DNA of 64,000 nucleotides, taken from NCBI RefSeq assembly GCF_042678185.1, contig NZ_JBHUDQ010000028.1; one strand, given 5' to 3'. Each line of letters opens with the position of its first letter. Position 1 is the stretch's first letter. A model generated the notes under the pieces. It ran no database searches. It worked only from the letters and a program-made list of their open reading frames with translations, and was not told the DNA's origin. Below are positions 6,573-15,992 of the stretch, in pieces. The stretch comes from Ramlibacter ginsenosidimutans (lineage in GTDB: Bacteria > Pseudomonadota > Gammaproteobacteria > Burkholderiales > Burkholderiaceae_C). Position numbers and translations under genes: made by a program.

Positions 6573-8567
6573 TCACCCTGGTAGGGCACTCAGCTCGTGG
6601 AAGCCGCATGTCTTCAGGTAATGGAAGGTCTCGTCCAACTCGGGCAGTGGCGGTACGAACACCACGGTGCCGTCACGCGCACGCGTGAGGAGCACGCGGT
6701 ATGCGTTTGCTCGGAGCTGCATCGGGTTGTGCACAGGTGCCCCTCCGCGCTTGTATCGACTCGCACGCTCATTGGACCAGCGTCCGTCCTTTCGCAGGAA
6801 GTCCGTGCCCCAGGCTAGGATCGCGCCATCTAGTTCGAGGCCTTGGGCCCCGAACTCGGTGACGCACTGCGTTAAGTGTCTGCAGGACAAGCCACCCGGA
6901 GCATCTTCGCCGTCGCCGTACCAAGGTCCAAATTTCGAACGCTTCGTACTTTGGAAGTCATTCGGTACGCCGAACTGAGCAAGCGAGCGGTCACGACTCG
7001 ATGCCACCAGTCCGTATCGCGCAAGTGGATCGCCTGCGTACCTGTCCTTCATGTACTGCTTGGCGCGAGCGAGATCTCGCGTGATCTTCAGCTGGTGCCC
7101 CTGAGCAACGATCGTGGCCGCAAGCGCCTGAAGTGCTGCAGTCTTGCTCACCGTCTCAGGGAGATAGTCGGGCCGGCCTTCGGCCACAGCCAGCGGGGAC
7201 TGGAACTCGCCTGACACGTCTAGCGCCACGATCCCCGCGACGAGCCGGTGTGCCTCATGGGAAAGATGCGAACGCAGGCTCTTATCAAGATTGAGCTGGT
7301 CGTGCTTGGTGAACGTCAGACCTGCGAACGCATCAGCGGCCCACGCCGGGCCATGAATGTCCCACTCGCCTCTTTGGGCGCTCGCCCGGATGGCGTCAGC
7401 CCATTGCCCAATGCCTGCCTCTTCGCCGGTGTGAATCTCCTGGCCCGTGCCTACGAGCGCGACCACGACGCACCACTCGGGCACACGTTCGGCGAACTCG
7501 ATAAACAACTCCGGTTCTGATTTGGCGACCGCAGAGCCCCCATGCTTTTCGGCCACCATAGCGGCGTCGTAGGCCCTCTGTGCCTCGTCGTACACCAGTA
7601 CGTGCTCAGACGGCACGAGGTTCGGGCGAGACAGATACCGCTCGACGTACTGCTTCACACCTCGTACAAAGGTCTTTCCGTTGCCACCCGCGTCACGGAG
7701 TTCGTAGCTGAGGACCTCTACCAACGGCCCATTACCTGAAAGGAAGACGGCTGGCGCTGTAGGCTTCGCATCACCGCGCGCAATCGCCCACTCGTCGATC
7801 TCATGCGAATGCACAAGGCGGAGGCCAACCAGTGTCTTTCCGGCGCCCGGTACTCCTGAAAGCAGGATCAGTTTGCGCCGACGCATTTGGGCCGCTTGGC
7901 GCGTCAACTGCAGTACGCACTCTGTCGCGGGCTCCGTCGCCGCGGACGCACGCTTTACGTGCCGAAGAGTCCCCTTCGTAAACAACTCACGTGCTGCTTT
8001 AACAAGCGTGGGCAGAGGCCGGTACGCCTCCTGCGAGAGGAAGCGCTCGGCTTGGATTGGAGTAGATGAGGGAACATCCAAGTCGCGCAGGAGCTGATCG
8101 AGCTCCATCGGTGGGCACACGTACACGCCAGCCGTATATTTCCGTGACCCGTTGGCGCGGGTGGGAACGAGAACCGCATGCACCGGGCGGTCGCCGCATT
8201 CTGCATGGTAAGCGCGCAGGTCTCGCGCGTAAGCCTGCGCTTGATCCAAATCCGCTTCGTTCGGAGAGGTCTTGCCCTTCAACTCAATGACAACAACTGC
8301 ATCGCGCAACAGGAAGACTGCATCCGCGCGGCGGTATTCAAGTGGAAGCTGGTACTCCAGGACAGCCGTGTATGCACCAGTGGAGGAATCACTGTCGGTG
8401 AGCTCCTGCACTTCCGACTGCAGACGAGGGATGGAGTCCTTCCATGCCCGCACCTGAGCGTCGCCCGCTTCGGCAAACTTGCTGGCAAGTGCGCCGACGA
8501 TTGACGAAAGTTCTTCTTGCGTGAATCGGCAGAAGGTTGCGTCCCAACCGCGAATTGCGTCAGTCAT
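6573..8567 (-). CDS. Nuclease-helicase: PD-(D/E)XK-like domain fused to DUF2075 helicase
   Basis: A 664-residue protein. The N-terminal part (~65-130) has the pattern of a PD-(D/E)XK nuclease: Asp82 in YRRADAVFL, Glu95 and Lys97 in VVVIELKGK, then a Gln-containing helix (DQAQAYARDL). The rest is a superfamily-1-like/DUF2075 ATPase, with Walker A GVPGAGKT (238-245), Walker B VYDEAQ (325-330), and a C-terminal arginine motif RVLLTRARDGTVVFVP. DUF2075 proteins belong to the helicase class found in Schlafen-like and phage-defence genes. Base composition looks less GC-rich than the flanks, suggesting transfer. The nearest upstream gene on this strand is an unknown membrane protein. Confidence 0.85.
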   Translation of the reverse strand: MTDAIRGWDATFCRFTQEELSSIVGALASKFAEAGDAQVRAWKDSIPRLQSEVQELTDSDSSTGAYTAVLEYQLPLEYRRADAVFLLRDAVVVIELKGKTSPNEADLDQAQAYARDLRAYHAECGDRPVHAVLVPTRANGSRKYTAGVYVCPPMELDQLLRDLDVPSSTPIQAERFLSQEAYRPLPTLVKAARELFTKGTLRHVKRASAATEPATECVLQLTRQAAQMRRRKLILLSGVPGAGKTLVGLRLVHSHEIDEWAIARGDAKPTAPAVFLSGNGPLVEVLSYELRDAGGNGKTFVRGVKQYVERYLSRPNLVPSEHVLVYDEAQRAYDAAMVAEKHGGSAVAKSEPELFIEFAERVPEWCVVVALVGTGQEIHTGEEAGIGQWADAIRASAQRGEWDIHGPAWAADAFAGLTFTKHDQLNLDKSLRSHLSHEAHRLVAGIVALDVSGEFQSPLAVAEGRPDYLPETVSKTAALQALAATIVAQGHQLKITRDLARAKQYMKDRYAGDPLARYGLVASSRDRSLAQFGVPNDFQSTKRSKFGPWYGDGEDAPGGLSCRHLTQCVTEFGAQGLELDGAILAWGTDFLRKDGRWSNERASRYKRGGAPVHNPMQLRANAYRVLLTRARDGTVVFVPPLPELDETFHYLKTCGFHELSALPG

Positions 8568-8836
8568 CAGTGTGAGGTGCAGTATTAAATAGCACGTATG
8601 TCGAACGCTGCAGGGTCCATACGTTCCAATGCTTGTAGCGGTCGGATGGGTACTTCGTCAAGCGACGTTGCCTAGTCCCTTCGGCTGTGCGGAGCGCGGC
8701 CGTCGGCCTTAACGCGTATCGCTTAGCTGTTGCATGGTGCCAAGCTCGGGACTGGCGCCGCGGTGGCAGTCCGCGCGATCTACTCAACGGTCACAATGAC
8801 ATAGGGACCGGGGGGCCGCGCATCAAGGGGAGTACT
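8568..8836. other. Gap of 269 bp without a gene
   Basis: No convincing coding frame is seen. The part next to the nuclease-helicase start is AT-richer (GTATTAAATAGCACG on the plus strand) and probably holds its promoter. No repeat or RNA gene was recognised. Confidence 0.4.
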
Positions 8837-9541
8837 TCAGACCTTCTTCGCCGCTACTGATGCGGCGAATTCGTCCGTCACCCGTTTCGCTACTGCGTCA
8901 ATTCCCCCCAACTGCTCCGCCGCGGATCGCAGGAGTGCCCGAGTTCGAATGCGTGTGGAGAGATCGCACCGCGAGGCGGTCGCTCGAATCGCATTCTCAA
9001 GTTCTTCCAGGCTCACATTGGAGAAGAACTCCTCCGGACCCGACCAGTTAGACGAGTCAGAGCTAGGTGCGGACGCTTCGGCGGCGCGGCGGGAAACGAA
9101 ATCATTCAGCTGCTGCGGCATGAGGAGAAGTTGGTCTCGGCCCCGCAATCGGAATGCCAAGAGGGGATCTTCCTTGGCGAGGTCGACCAAGGACCTGCTT
9201 AAGCCCTCTGAGATCCCCGCAACGCTATTTTCGATCTGCAGGCGCCCGAACTGCTCGAACGCGGGAATAGCTTCGCTCAAAGACGCAGCGAACTCCTCCT
9301 CGTTCAACTCTATGCCGCGGGAATGAAGGGATCCCTTGAGCGAAGGACCAAGATTGGATTTCAGCCAACTTGATGCGCTGCGAACCCGGGATAGAACGTG
9401 GTGTAGTTCAAGCAAATAGAACAGAGCTGTCCGAGTGGCGCGCCGCCGCTCGTGCGCCGTCTTCCACCAGTAGCTAATCGCAGCAATGAAGGCGCTTCCA
9501 GCTCCGCCAAGCGCGCTCAAACCTGTAAGGTCGACATGCAT
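8837..9541 (-). CDS. Membrane-anchored protein of unknown function
   Basis: A 234-residue protein starting MHVDLTGLSALGGAGSAFIA. One N-terminal membrane segment (residues ~7-24) is followed by a basic stretch HERRRATRTALFYLLELHHV, predicting a cytoplasmic helical domain with many Leu and charged residues. No family is recognised. It lies 269 bp upstream of the nuclease-helicase on the same strand and shares its less GC-rich composition, so both may have arrived together. Whether they work together is unknown. Confidence 0.65.
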   Translation of the reverse strand: MHVDLTGLSALGGAGSAFIAAISYWWKTAHERRRATRTALFYLLELHHVLSRVRSASSWLKSNLGPSLKGSLHSRGIELNEEEFAASLSEAIPAFEQFGRLQIENSVAGISEGLSRSLVDLAKEDPLLAFRLRGRDQLLLMPQQLNDFVSRRAAEASAPSSDSSNWSGPEEFFSNVSLEELENAIRATASRCDLSTRIRTRALLRSAAEQLGGIDAVAKRVTDEFAASVAAKKV

Positions 9542-9611
9542 CGACAACGTCTCCTCGTATCGCTTTTGCCGCGTTGACCAGCGCGACCTCGCCGCAGCTC
9601 TCGCCAGCTCC

Positions 9612-9998
9612 CTATCGGACTTCGCAATCCACCGCCCCACTCTTCCCTCCGGGCGACGCCGGACCCACGGGCCCCCCACCCCCACCCGAACCGAACACCG
9701 GCGGCGGCGTGAACACCAGCCCCGGATTGCTCGGCACCACCACCGGCGGCTGGGTCGTACCCGGCGTGTACCCGAACTGCCCCGCAGCGAACGCCTGCGA
9801 CCCACCCGAGTTGCTGACGTGAATCACTCCGTCCAGCACCTGCACATACAGCCCTGGCGGCCGTGTCGGCGCTGCGCCCGACGGCCCGCCGGGCGTCACG
9901 ATCGGAGGCGGCGCGATCGGCACACGCGGGCCCGGCACCTGCGCCAGCGCCAGCGCGCACGGCAGTCCGGTCAACAGGGCAATGAGCGGCTTCTTCAT
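9612..9998 (-). CDS. Small exported Pro/Gly-rich protein of the two-partner secretion operon
   Basis: A 128-residue protein with a clear signal peptide (MKKPLIALLTGLPCALALAQ). The mature part is rich in Pro and Gly with a GSGGGGGPVGP tract, and contains the segment GLYVQVLDGVIHVSNSGGSQ. The start at 9998 was chosen for its signal peptide; an ATG 21 bp upstream is also in frame. It follows the FecR-like gene closely and is the last gene of the tpsB-tpsA-fecR-like operon. No family is recognised. Confidence 0.65.
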   Translation of the reverse strand: MKKPLIALLTGLPCALALAQVPGPRVPIAPPPIVTPGGPSGAAPTRPPGLYVQVLDGVIHVSNSGGSQAFAAGQFGYTPGTTQPPVVVPSNPGLVFTPPPVFGSGGGGGPVGPASPGGKSGAVDCEVR

Positions 9999-10018
9999 GC
10001 GGGTTCCTCCTTCGGCCA

Positions 10019-10474
10019 TCAGGGGCGCGGCGGCTGCAGGGACACGACCATGCTGGCGCCTCCCTGCAGCACGCCCGCGGGCGTGGTGATGACGGTGGCT
10101 TGGGCGCTGCGTTGCGCGATCTTGCCGGCGGTACTGCGCAGGCCGCCCTGCGCCAGCGTGAGTTCCACTTTGTCCTGGCGCGGCTGCGCGGGGTCGTAGG
10201 CGTAGCGCGTCACCACCAGCGTGGTCCCGGGTTGCAGCACCACTTCGGCGTCGTCCTTGAAGACCACGCGCGCATACGTGTCGCGCTGGGTGGAGAGCGT
10301 GTCGCCCTCGCGCACCTGCGAGTGCACGGCCAGCACGCGGGTGGCGCCGTCGGCGCCCGTGGAGACGAGCATGCCGGTCAGCGTGGTGACGGAGCCCACG
10401 GCCTGCGCGTAGGCCGCCGGCGTCGCCAGCAGCCAGGCCGCGAGCGGAAGGAGGAGGAGTCGTTGGGCGGGCAT
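10019..10474 (-). CDS. Secreted FecR-like domain protein
   Basis: A 151-residue protein with a signal peptide ending near PAAYAQA. The remainder resembles a FecR/LysM-less domain: SQVREGDTLSTQRDTYARVV, FKDDAEVVLQPGTTLVV and a GGLRSTAGKIAQ segment are typical of FecR-like domains attached to two-partner or curli-type surface systems. It is encoded only 10 bp downstream of the TpsA gene. It probably acts in the periplasm or on the cell surface with the secreted TpsA; a role in iron signalling is not supported because no sigma factor or TonB receptor is nearby. Confidence 0.75.
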   Translation of the reverse strand: MPAQRLLLLPLAAWLLATPAAYAQAVGSVTTLTGMLVSTGADGATRVLAVHSQVREGDTLSTQRDTYARVVFKDDAEVVLQPGTTLVVTRYAYDPAQPRQDKVELTLAQGGLRSTAGKIAQRSAQATVITTPAGVLQGGASMVVSLQPPRP

Positions 10475-10484
10475 GGCGTTCTCC

Positions 10485-13364
10485 TCAGTTGCAGTACATC
10501 TTCTTGGTGCCCTTGTCCGTGGCCCCCACCGCCTGGTCCTTGTCCTTGGCCCCGCTCTTGCCGCCGGCAGGCTGCGTCGCGTCGCTCCCCTTGTTGTCCG
10601 GGGGCGTGGTGGACGGGTCCTGGTGCAGGCCAGGTGGCACCACGTACGTGCTGGGCGCAATCAGGTTGACGTTCCGGATGACGGTGTTGGTCGCCAGCTG
10701 CACGGGCGTATTGATCGGCGGCGTCAGCACCTGGCACAGCGCGGAATTGGGCGCGATGGTGCAGATGTCGGCGGAAGGCGCCGGCGCTGCCGGCACGACG
10801 CTCGCCGTCACGCGCGCCGCGGCCGTGGCCGATGCCGCGTAGCCGACGGACAGCGTGGTCACGCCGCTCCCCGTCGCGATCGGGGCCGTGCTCACCTGGC
10901 CGAAGGCGCCGCCGTTGCCGCCTCCGCGCGCCACGACGAAGTCCGCGAACGCCGCGTTCGCCGCCGCGAAGCCCGGCATGGCCTGCAGTTGCACCGTGCC
11001 CGCGAGCTGTGCGGAGCCGTCGATGTCCAGCAGGTCGAAATGGCCCGCGCCCAGCCCGGCCAGCTTGATGGCGAGCGTGCCGGCGCTGCCCTGGTTGTAG
11101 TTGCCCTGCACGGACAGGGTGCCCACCGCGGCGCTCGTGCCCGGTGCGACCCTGCCGTTGTTGAACAGCGTGCCGCCGGTGGCGCTGCCCAGCGCCAGCG
11201 CGCCGCTGCCCCCGCCCAGCGCCAGCACACCGCTGCCGCTGATGTTGCCGTTGTTGTAGATGTCGGCGGCCGCGCTGCCCAGCGTGCCGCCGTTCGCCAG
11301 CACGATGGCGCCGTTGTTCGCGTGCGCCGCGTCGAAGGTCGCGTCCAGCAGGCCCTGGTCGATGCGCACCGTGCCGCCCGCCTGGTTGTCGAAGCTGCCG
11401 GTGCCCTGCAACAGCACGGCCGCCGTGCTGCCGGGGCCTACGCTCACGGTGCCGGCGTTGTTCCACGCCATCAGGTCGGACACGGTGACCTGGCCATCGA
11501 TGGCCACCGCCCCCTGCGTCGTGAGCAGGCCGCCGTCGCGGTTCGACAGGTTCACATCGTGCAGCACCAGCGCGGGGCCGGCGGCGCCGAACACCACCGG
11601 CACGGCCAGGCCCATGGCGCCGGCCCACTCCACCGTGCCCGTGCCGGTGAAGGCGGCGCCGCCGGCGAAGTTGTGCCCGCCGGACATGGACAGCGTGGAG
11701 CCCGCGGCCACGTCGAAGCTGCCGCCATGGGTGCCACCGTGGTCCAGCACCGCGGTGCCCGTGCCGGCGACCGTCACCAGGCCGTCGTTGTTCAGCGCTC
11801 CCGACAACGCCGATCCCGCGCGGCCGAGGGCCAGCGTGCCGCCGGTCCAGACGTTGACGGTGGCCGCGTTGATCGCGGAGGTGGCGAAGTCGAGCGAGGT
11901 GGTGCCGGCATTGATCGTGATGGCGCCGTTGCCGTTGCCCGTCGAGCCCTCGGACACGGTGAGCACGCCGCCGTGCAGGCCCAGGTTCGCATTGAGCTGC
12001 ACCGTGTGGTCGACACCGATGTAGTCGTCCTGGCGGTTGCTGTTCAAGTTGAGCGCGAGTGCGCTGTTGGCGCTGGTGATCGGCGCGTTGATGACGATGT
12101 TGTTGTTGGCGTTCAGCGTCAGCGCCGAGTCCACGCTGCCGGTCTTGGCGATCGCCGCGGACACCGTGATGTCGCCGTGCGTGAGGTCGGTGGCCGGGTT
12201 GCCCGTGCCGGTGGTGATGCTCACGTTGACGCCCGCATCGAGCTGCGCGGTGATGGTGTCGGCGCCCACCTGCGCGCCGGCTCCGGTGGATACGATGGCG
12301 CTGGTGCCTGTCGCGGCATTGGTGCCCGAGGCCACGATCTCGATGTCGTAGGGGTCGATGTGCCACTCGCCGCCGCGGCCCACGAGCGGCACGTTGACGA
12401 CGTCCAGCGCACTGCGCCCCGACGTGTCGACATAACCACCGGCGCCTGCGCTGCCGGTCGCGGCGACCCGGCCATCGATCTTCGCCGCGCCGTCGGCGAT
12501 CAGCTCGACCCGTCCGCCTTTCGTGCCGCTCGCACTGATGTCCGAGGCTGCCGTGGTCTGCAGGTCACCGGAGGCGCGCAGGAACACGCGTCCGCCTTCG
12601 CTCACGACGCTGTCCGCATGGATCGCGCCGCTGTTGCTCACCAGGCCCGCGGCCAAACCGATGCGCCCGGCTTCGGCGACGATGCGTCCGAGGTTCTTCG
12701 CTTCGCCACGCGTGCCGGTGATCTCGACCGACACGCCCGGGGTGCCGGTGTCCATCAGCTGCACGTTCTGGCCGGCGGCCAGCAGCACTTCGCCGCCCGG
12801 CGCATGCAGCGTGCCGGTGTTGGTGACGCTGGGCGCCACCAGGTAGATGCTGCCGCCGCTGGCCGCGTTGATGGTGCCGTCGTTGCGGACCTCGCCCGCC
12901 GTGCCGCCGGAGCCAAAGGTGAGCCGGCCGGCCAGGAAGTCGCTGTCGCTCACGTTGAGCGTGCTGGCCACGAAGCGGCCTACATCGATGCGGGCGCCGC
13001 TTCCCACCATGATGCCCGCCGGGTTGATCAGCCACAGCGCGCCGTTGGCCTTGATCTGCCCGTCGATCTGCGATACACCGCCGCCCACCGTGCGCGCCAA
13101 CAGAGCGGACTGCGTGCCGGGCTGGCGGATGTCCACCACCGCGCCCGAGCCGACATTGAAGCTCTGGAAGTTGACGATCGCCTGCTGCGTGCCCTGCACG
13201 ATGTTGAGCGTGCTGCCGTTGCGGGAGATCGCGGCGCTGCCGCCGGTGACGTTCCATCCCGTTGGCAGCGCACCCGAGGCGACCTGCGCGCGCAGCGGCG
13301 GGCTCATGGCCGCGCACAGCGCGGCGACGGCGAAGGGGAGATGGCGGAGTCGGAAGCGGCGCAT
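10485..13364 (-). CDS. TpsA: filamentous-haemagglutinin-type secreted protein
   Basis: A 959-residue exoprotein. A signal peptide (MRRFRLRHLPFAVAALCAAM) precedes the TPS secretion domain. That domain is recognised by GTQQAIVNFQSFNVGSGAVV, the NPAG box (114-117, variant of NPNG) in WLINPAGIMVGSGARIDVG, and FVASTLNVSDSDFLAG. The rest is a long right-handed beta-helix of imperfect Gly/Asn/Thr-rich repeats such as NNGTINAASGG-like units. The C-terminus is Lys/Asp-rich and ends MYCN with a lone Cys. Function is likely adhesion or biofilm. At 959 residues it is short for FhaB-type proteins. Confidence 0.9.
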   Translation of the reverse strand: MRRFRLRHLPFAVAALCAAMSPPLRAQVASGALPTGWNVTGGSAAISRNGSTLNIVQGTQQAIVNFQSFNVGSGAVVDIRQPGTQSALLARTVGGGVSQIDGQIKANGALWLINPAGIMVGSGARIDVGRFVASTLNVSDSDFLAGRLTFGSGGTAGEVRNDGTINAASGGSIYLVAPSVTNTGTLHAPGGEVLLAAGQNVQLMDTGTPGVSVEITGTRGEAKNLGRIVAEAGRIGLAAGLVSNSGAIHADSVVSEGGRVFLRASGDLQTTAASDISASGTKGGRVELIADGAAKIDGRVAATGSAGAGGYVDTSGRSALDVVNVPLVGRGGEWHIDPYDIEIVASGTNAATGTSAIVSTGAGAQVGADTITAQLDAGVNVSITTGTGNPATDLTHGDITVSAAIAKTGSVDSALTLNANNNIVINAPITSANSALALNLNSNRQDDYIGVDHTVQLNANLGLHGGVLTVSEGSTGNGNGAITINAGTTSLDFATSAINAATVNVWTGGTLALGRAGSALSGALNNDGLVTVAGTGTAVLDHGGTHGGSFDVAAGSTLSMSGGHNFAGGAAFTGTGTVEWAGAMGLAVPVVFGAAGPALVLHDVNLSNRDGGLLTTQGAVAIDGQVTVSDLMAWNNAGTVSVGPGSTAAVLLQGTGSFDNQAGGTVRIDQGLLDATFDAAHANNGAIVLANGGTLGSAAADIYNNGNISGSGVLALGGGSGALALGSATGGTLFNNGRVAPGTSAAVGTLSVQGNYNQGSAGTLAIKLAGLGAGHFDLLDIDGSAQLAGTVQLQAMPGFAAANAAFADFVVARGGGNGGAFGQVSTAPIATGSGVTTLSVGYAASATAAARVTASVVPAAPAPSADICTIAPNSALCQVLTPPINTPVQLATNTVIRNVNLIAPSTYVVPPGLHQDPSTTPPDNKGSDATQPAGGKSGAKDKDQAVGATDKGTKKMYCN

Positions 13365-13397
13365 CGGTGGGGTCCTTTTCTGCTCGCGGCTTGCGCG

Positions 13398-15092
13398 TCA
13401 GTACGACAGCACGGCCAGGAAATGCGCGCGCCAGTCGCCGCGCTGCTCGGTGACGGACGTGCCCGCGTCGAACACGCGGGCGACGTCCAGTCGGAGGTCG
13501 AAGGCGCGCGTCCACGCGTAGCGGGTGCCGAAGCCCGCGCTGGAGACGTTCACGGTGTGCGGCACCGCGCTGCCGTCGGCGCGCTCGTTGCTGCCGTGGC
13601 CCGCATCGACGAAGGCGAGCAGCCGCCACTGGCCGGCGAAGCCGGCGCGCGGCGCGAGCTCCGGCGTGTAGACCTCCGCGTTGAGCACGATGCCGCTGTC
13701 GGCTGCCACCGCGCGCTCGTCGAAGCCGCGCACCAGGCCCGCGCCGGTCAGCGCGAACTGCTCGCTGGCCACCAGCGGCACATGGCTGTACTGCGCGCTG
13801 CCCGCCAGGCGCGCCTGCCAGCCGGCGGGCAGCGCGTGGCTGAAGGCGGCGGCGCCGCTCACCACCGTGAAGTCATCGATCGTGTCGCGGTTGCCGGAGG
13901 TGAGATAGGAATAACGGTCGCTGCGGCCGTCGACGTTGGTGTAGCGGCTGCCGCTCGCGATGTTGTGCGCGAGGCTCGCGCTGTAGGCGAGCGTCTGCGT
14001 CAGGCCCTCGCGCTGCGCTGCGTAGGTGATGCTGATAGGCGTGGTCTGGTAAGGCACGCAGGAGGCGATCGGCGGCGTGGGCCCGTCGATGCTGACCGGC
14101 ACGCCGCCCACGCTGCAGCGCGAGTCGATGTTCTTGTGCGTGAGGCCCAGCACCAGCTTGGCCGAGCGCTCGCCTTCGCGGCCGAGGAAGTGGTTCCAGC
14201 GCAGCGCCGTCACGTCGCCCTTGCCCGTGAAGCCCAGCACGCCGCCGAGCGTGGGTGCGGAGGCCGGGGTGTTGGTGTTCGAGCGGCCGTAGATGAAGTC
14301 CAGGCTGTCGCCGATGCCGTAGAACGGGATGCGGTAGCCGAGCGAATAGAGATCGGTGCGCACGCCCTGGGGCTTGTCGGGCGCGGTGGTGTAGGCCAGC
14401 GTGCCCACGTGGTCGCGGCCGAACAGGTTGGCGTGCTGCACGGCGACGCCCGTGCGCCAGAGGCCGCTGGCCGACGTGCCCGTGTTGTCCAGGGTGGCGA
14501 TTACGCGCAACGGCCGTGTGTCGTCGACTGCGATCTTCGCGTCGACGGTGCCTGGCGTGGCGCCTTCGGCCAGCGTTACGGAGGCCTGCTTGGACGGGTT
14601 CTCGTTGGCGAGCTGCAGGGCCTCCGAGATCGCGCGCAGCCGCGGCGGCTGGCCCTCCTGCAGCGCCGGCAGGCTGGCGCGGATGTTGGCGGTGTCGAAG
14701 TGCGCGTTGCCCGTGACGGTGACCGAGCCGATCACGGCCTCGGTGACCTGGATGCGCACCACGCCGCCGGTGAGCTCCTGTTCCGGCAGCGAGACGATAA
14801 CGGTGGTGTAGCCGGCCTGGCGGTAGGCGTCCTGCAAGGCCTCCACCGCTGCCTGGATGTCGCCATAGCTGCGGCCGGTGCCGGCGAGCGCGGCGAGGCG
14901 CCGGTCGATCTCGCGCGCGGGCAGCAGCGTGTTGCCTTCGACCTGGAAGCGGGTGATGTCGAAGTGCACGTCCCCGCTCGCGGCAAGCGCCGCAGGGGCT
15001 GCAGCGACAGCCGCGGCGGCCGCGAAGGCCAGGAGTGCGTTGCGGCCGCGACGGGCCAGGTGTCTCGTTGTTGTTTGCAGGCTCACGCGCAT
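13398..15092 (-). CDS. TpsB: ShlB/FhaC/HecB-family outer-membrane transporter
   Basis: A 564-residue outer-membrane partner of the downstream TpsA. A signal peptide (ending PAALAASGD) is followed by a POTRA region (FQVEGNTLLPAREIDRRLAA, AYRQAGYTTVIVSLPEQEL) and a 16-strand ShlB barrel. The conserved VRGF motif (GLVRGFDERAVAADSG) is present. It ends in an aromatic residue (FLAVLSY), as expected for Bam-inserted barrels. tpsB lies directly upstream of tpsA with a 33-bp gap; the order tpsB-tpsA-fecR-like-small exported gene forms one operon. Confidence 0.92.
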   Translation of the reverse strand: MRVSLQTTTRHLARRGRNALLAFAAAAAVAAAPAALAASGDVHFDITRFQVEGNTLLPAREIDRRLAALAGTGRSYGDIQAAVEALQDAYRQAGYTTVIVSLPEQELTGGVVRIQVTEAVIGSVTVTGNAHFDTANIRASLPALQEGQPPRLRAISEALQLANENPSKQASVTLAEGATPGTVDAKIAVDDTRPLRVIATLDNTGTSASGLWRTGVAVQHANLFGRDHVGTLAYTTAPDKPQGVRTDLYSLGYRIPFYGIGDSLDFIYGRSNTNTPASAPTLGGVLGFTGKGDVTALRWNHFLGREGERSAKLVLGLTHKNIDSRCSVGGVPVSIDGPTPPIASCVPYQTTPISITYAAQREGLTQTLAYSASLAHNIASGSRYTNVDGRSDRYSYLTSGNRDTIDDFTVVSGAAAFSHALPAGWQARLAGSAQYSHVPLVASEQFALTGAGLVRGFDERAVAADSGIVLNAEVYTPELAPRAGFAGQWRLLAFVDAGHGSNERADGSAVPHTVNVSSAGFGTRYAWTRAFDLRLDVARVFDAGTSVTEQRGDWRAHFLAVLSY

Positions 15093-15424
15093 TCTTCGTG
15101 TTCTTGTCCGGCCTATCGGCTGAACAAGACACGCAAGAGCGACTCCACGCCATGTTCAGTGCGGCGCGGATGGTACGTCAACTCATCACTGGACGTTGCA
15201 GAATGTGAGCGCTGTACGTTGCCGCTGCGGGATGGGAGCGGGCGTAGTTCACGGATCGCGCCGGAAGCACGAGGGCCCGCGGACCGGCGTCTCCGTCAGT
15301 ACCGGGCCGTGTACGAGGAAGGGCCTATATGGCGTGCCGCTGCAAGAGCGCGCGCCGGCAGGCCACGATGGCCTCCCGGCTGCTTGCCAGGCGGGTGCTC
15401 GCGCCGCTCGGCGCGAAGCTCGCG
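15093..15424. other. Gap of 332 bp upstream of the TPS operon
   Basis: No convincing gene. It lies upstream of tpsB on the minus strand and after the DUF883-like gene, so it should hold the TPS operon promoter, but no clear -35/-10 pair was recognised. Confidence 0.3.
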
Positions 15425-15778
15425 TCAGTCCGCGTCGCGGCGGCTGAAGAGCCCAATGACCACTGCGACGGCGGCGCCGGCGGCAGCGGCGATCAGCACC
15501 GCCTTCAGCGGTGCGGCTTCCACGCGCTGGCGGGTCGCTCGCGCAAACTGCCCTGCGCGCCGCTGTGCCACGTCGGCGACGTCGCCGATGGAAGCTGCGC
15601 TCGTGCGTGCGTAGTCCGCAGCGCTGTCGCGCAAGTCGCGTGCGGTCTCGCCGATGCGGCCTGCCGTCTTGCTGGCGAGTTGCCTGCTGCTGTCGATCAC
15701 TTGCGCGGTCGCCGCGAGCGCGTCCTGCGCGGCATCGGTCATGCGTGTGCCGTTGGGCGTGCGGGTGGTGTCGGTCAT
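15425..15778 (-). CDS. DUF883/ElaB-like small membrane protein
   Basis: A 117-residue protein. A long amphipathic, Ala-rich helical region (AAQDALAATAQVIDSSRQLA to DVADVAQRRAGQFARATRQR) ends in one membrane helix (AVLIAAAAGAAVAVVIGLF) and the basic tail SRRDAD. This is the plan of ElaB/YqjD/DUF883 proteins, which anchor to the inner membrane and in enterobacteria associate with ribosomes in stationary phase. The start at 15778 (MTDTTRT) has GGACTCC-like purines upstream. The assignment rests on architecture. Confidence 0.65.
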   Translation of the reverse strand: MTDTTRTPNGTRMTDAAQDALAATAQVIDSSRQLASKTAGRIGETARDLRDSAADYARTSAASIGDVADVAQRRAGQFARATRQRVEAAPLKAVLIAAAAGAAVAVVIGLFSRRDAD

Positions 15779-15992
15779 GGGGAGTCCTGTTCGTTCTGGT
15801 GCGGGCAAGCCGACCGCGGTGGGCCGCAATCGGTTCCTGCCTGCAGTGTGGGCCGGTGACCGCCGTTGCGTCGGTACGGCAACGCACGGAGCTGCGCGTG
15901 CGGCCCGTCGGACAGCCGAGGAGCGTCTGCGCCTGCATCCGCTGCGTACGCCGCCGCACAGACAAGGCGCCTCAGCGGCCTCAAGCTGGCCC

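Noticed and set aside
10473..15614. A 1713-codon open frame on the plus strand across the secretion operon
   Set aside because: It is antisense to tpsB and tpsA, whose frames carry signal peptides and family motifs. Its sequence is Arg/Gln/His-rich low complexity, typical of a GC-rich shadow frame.
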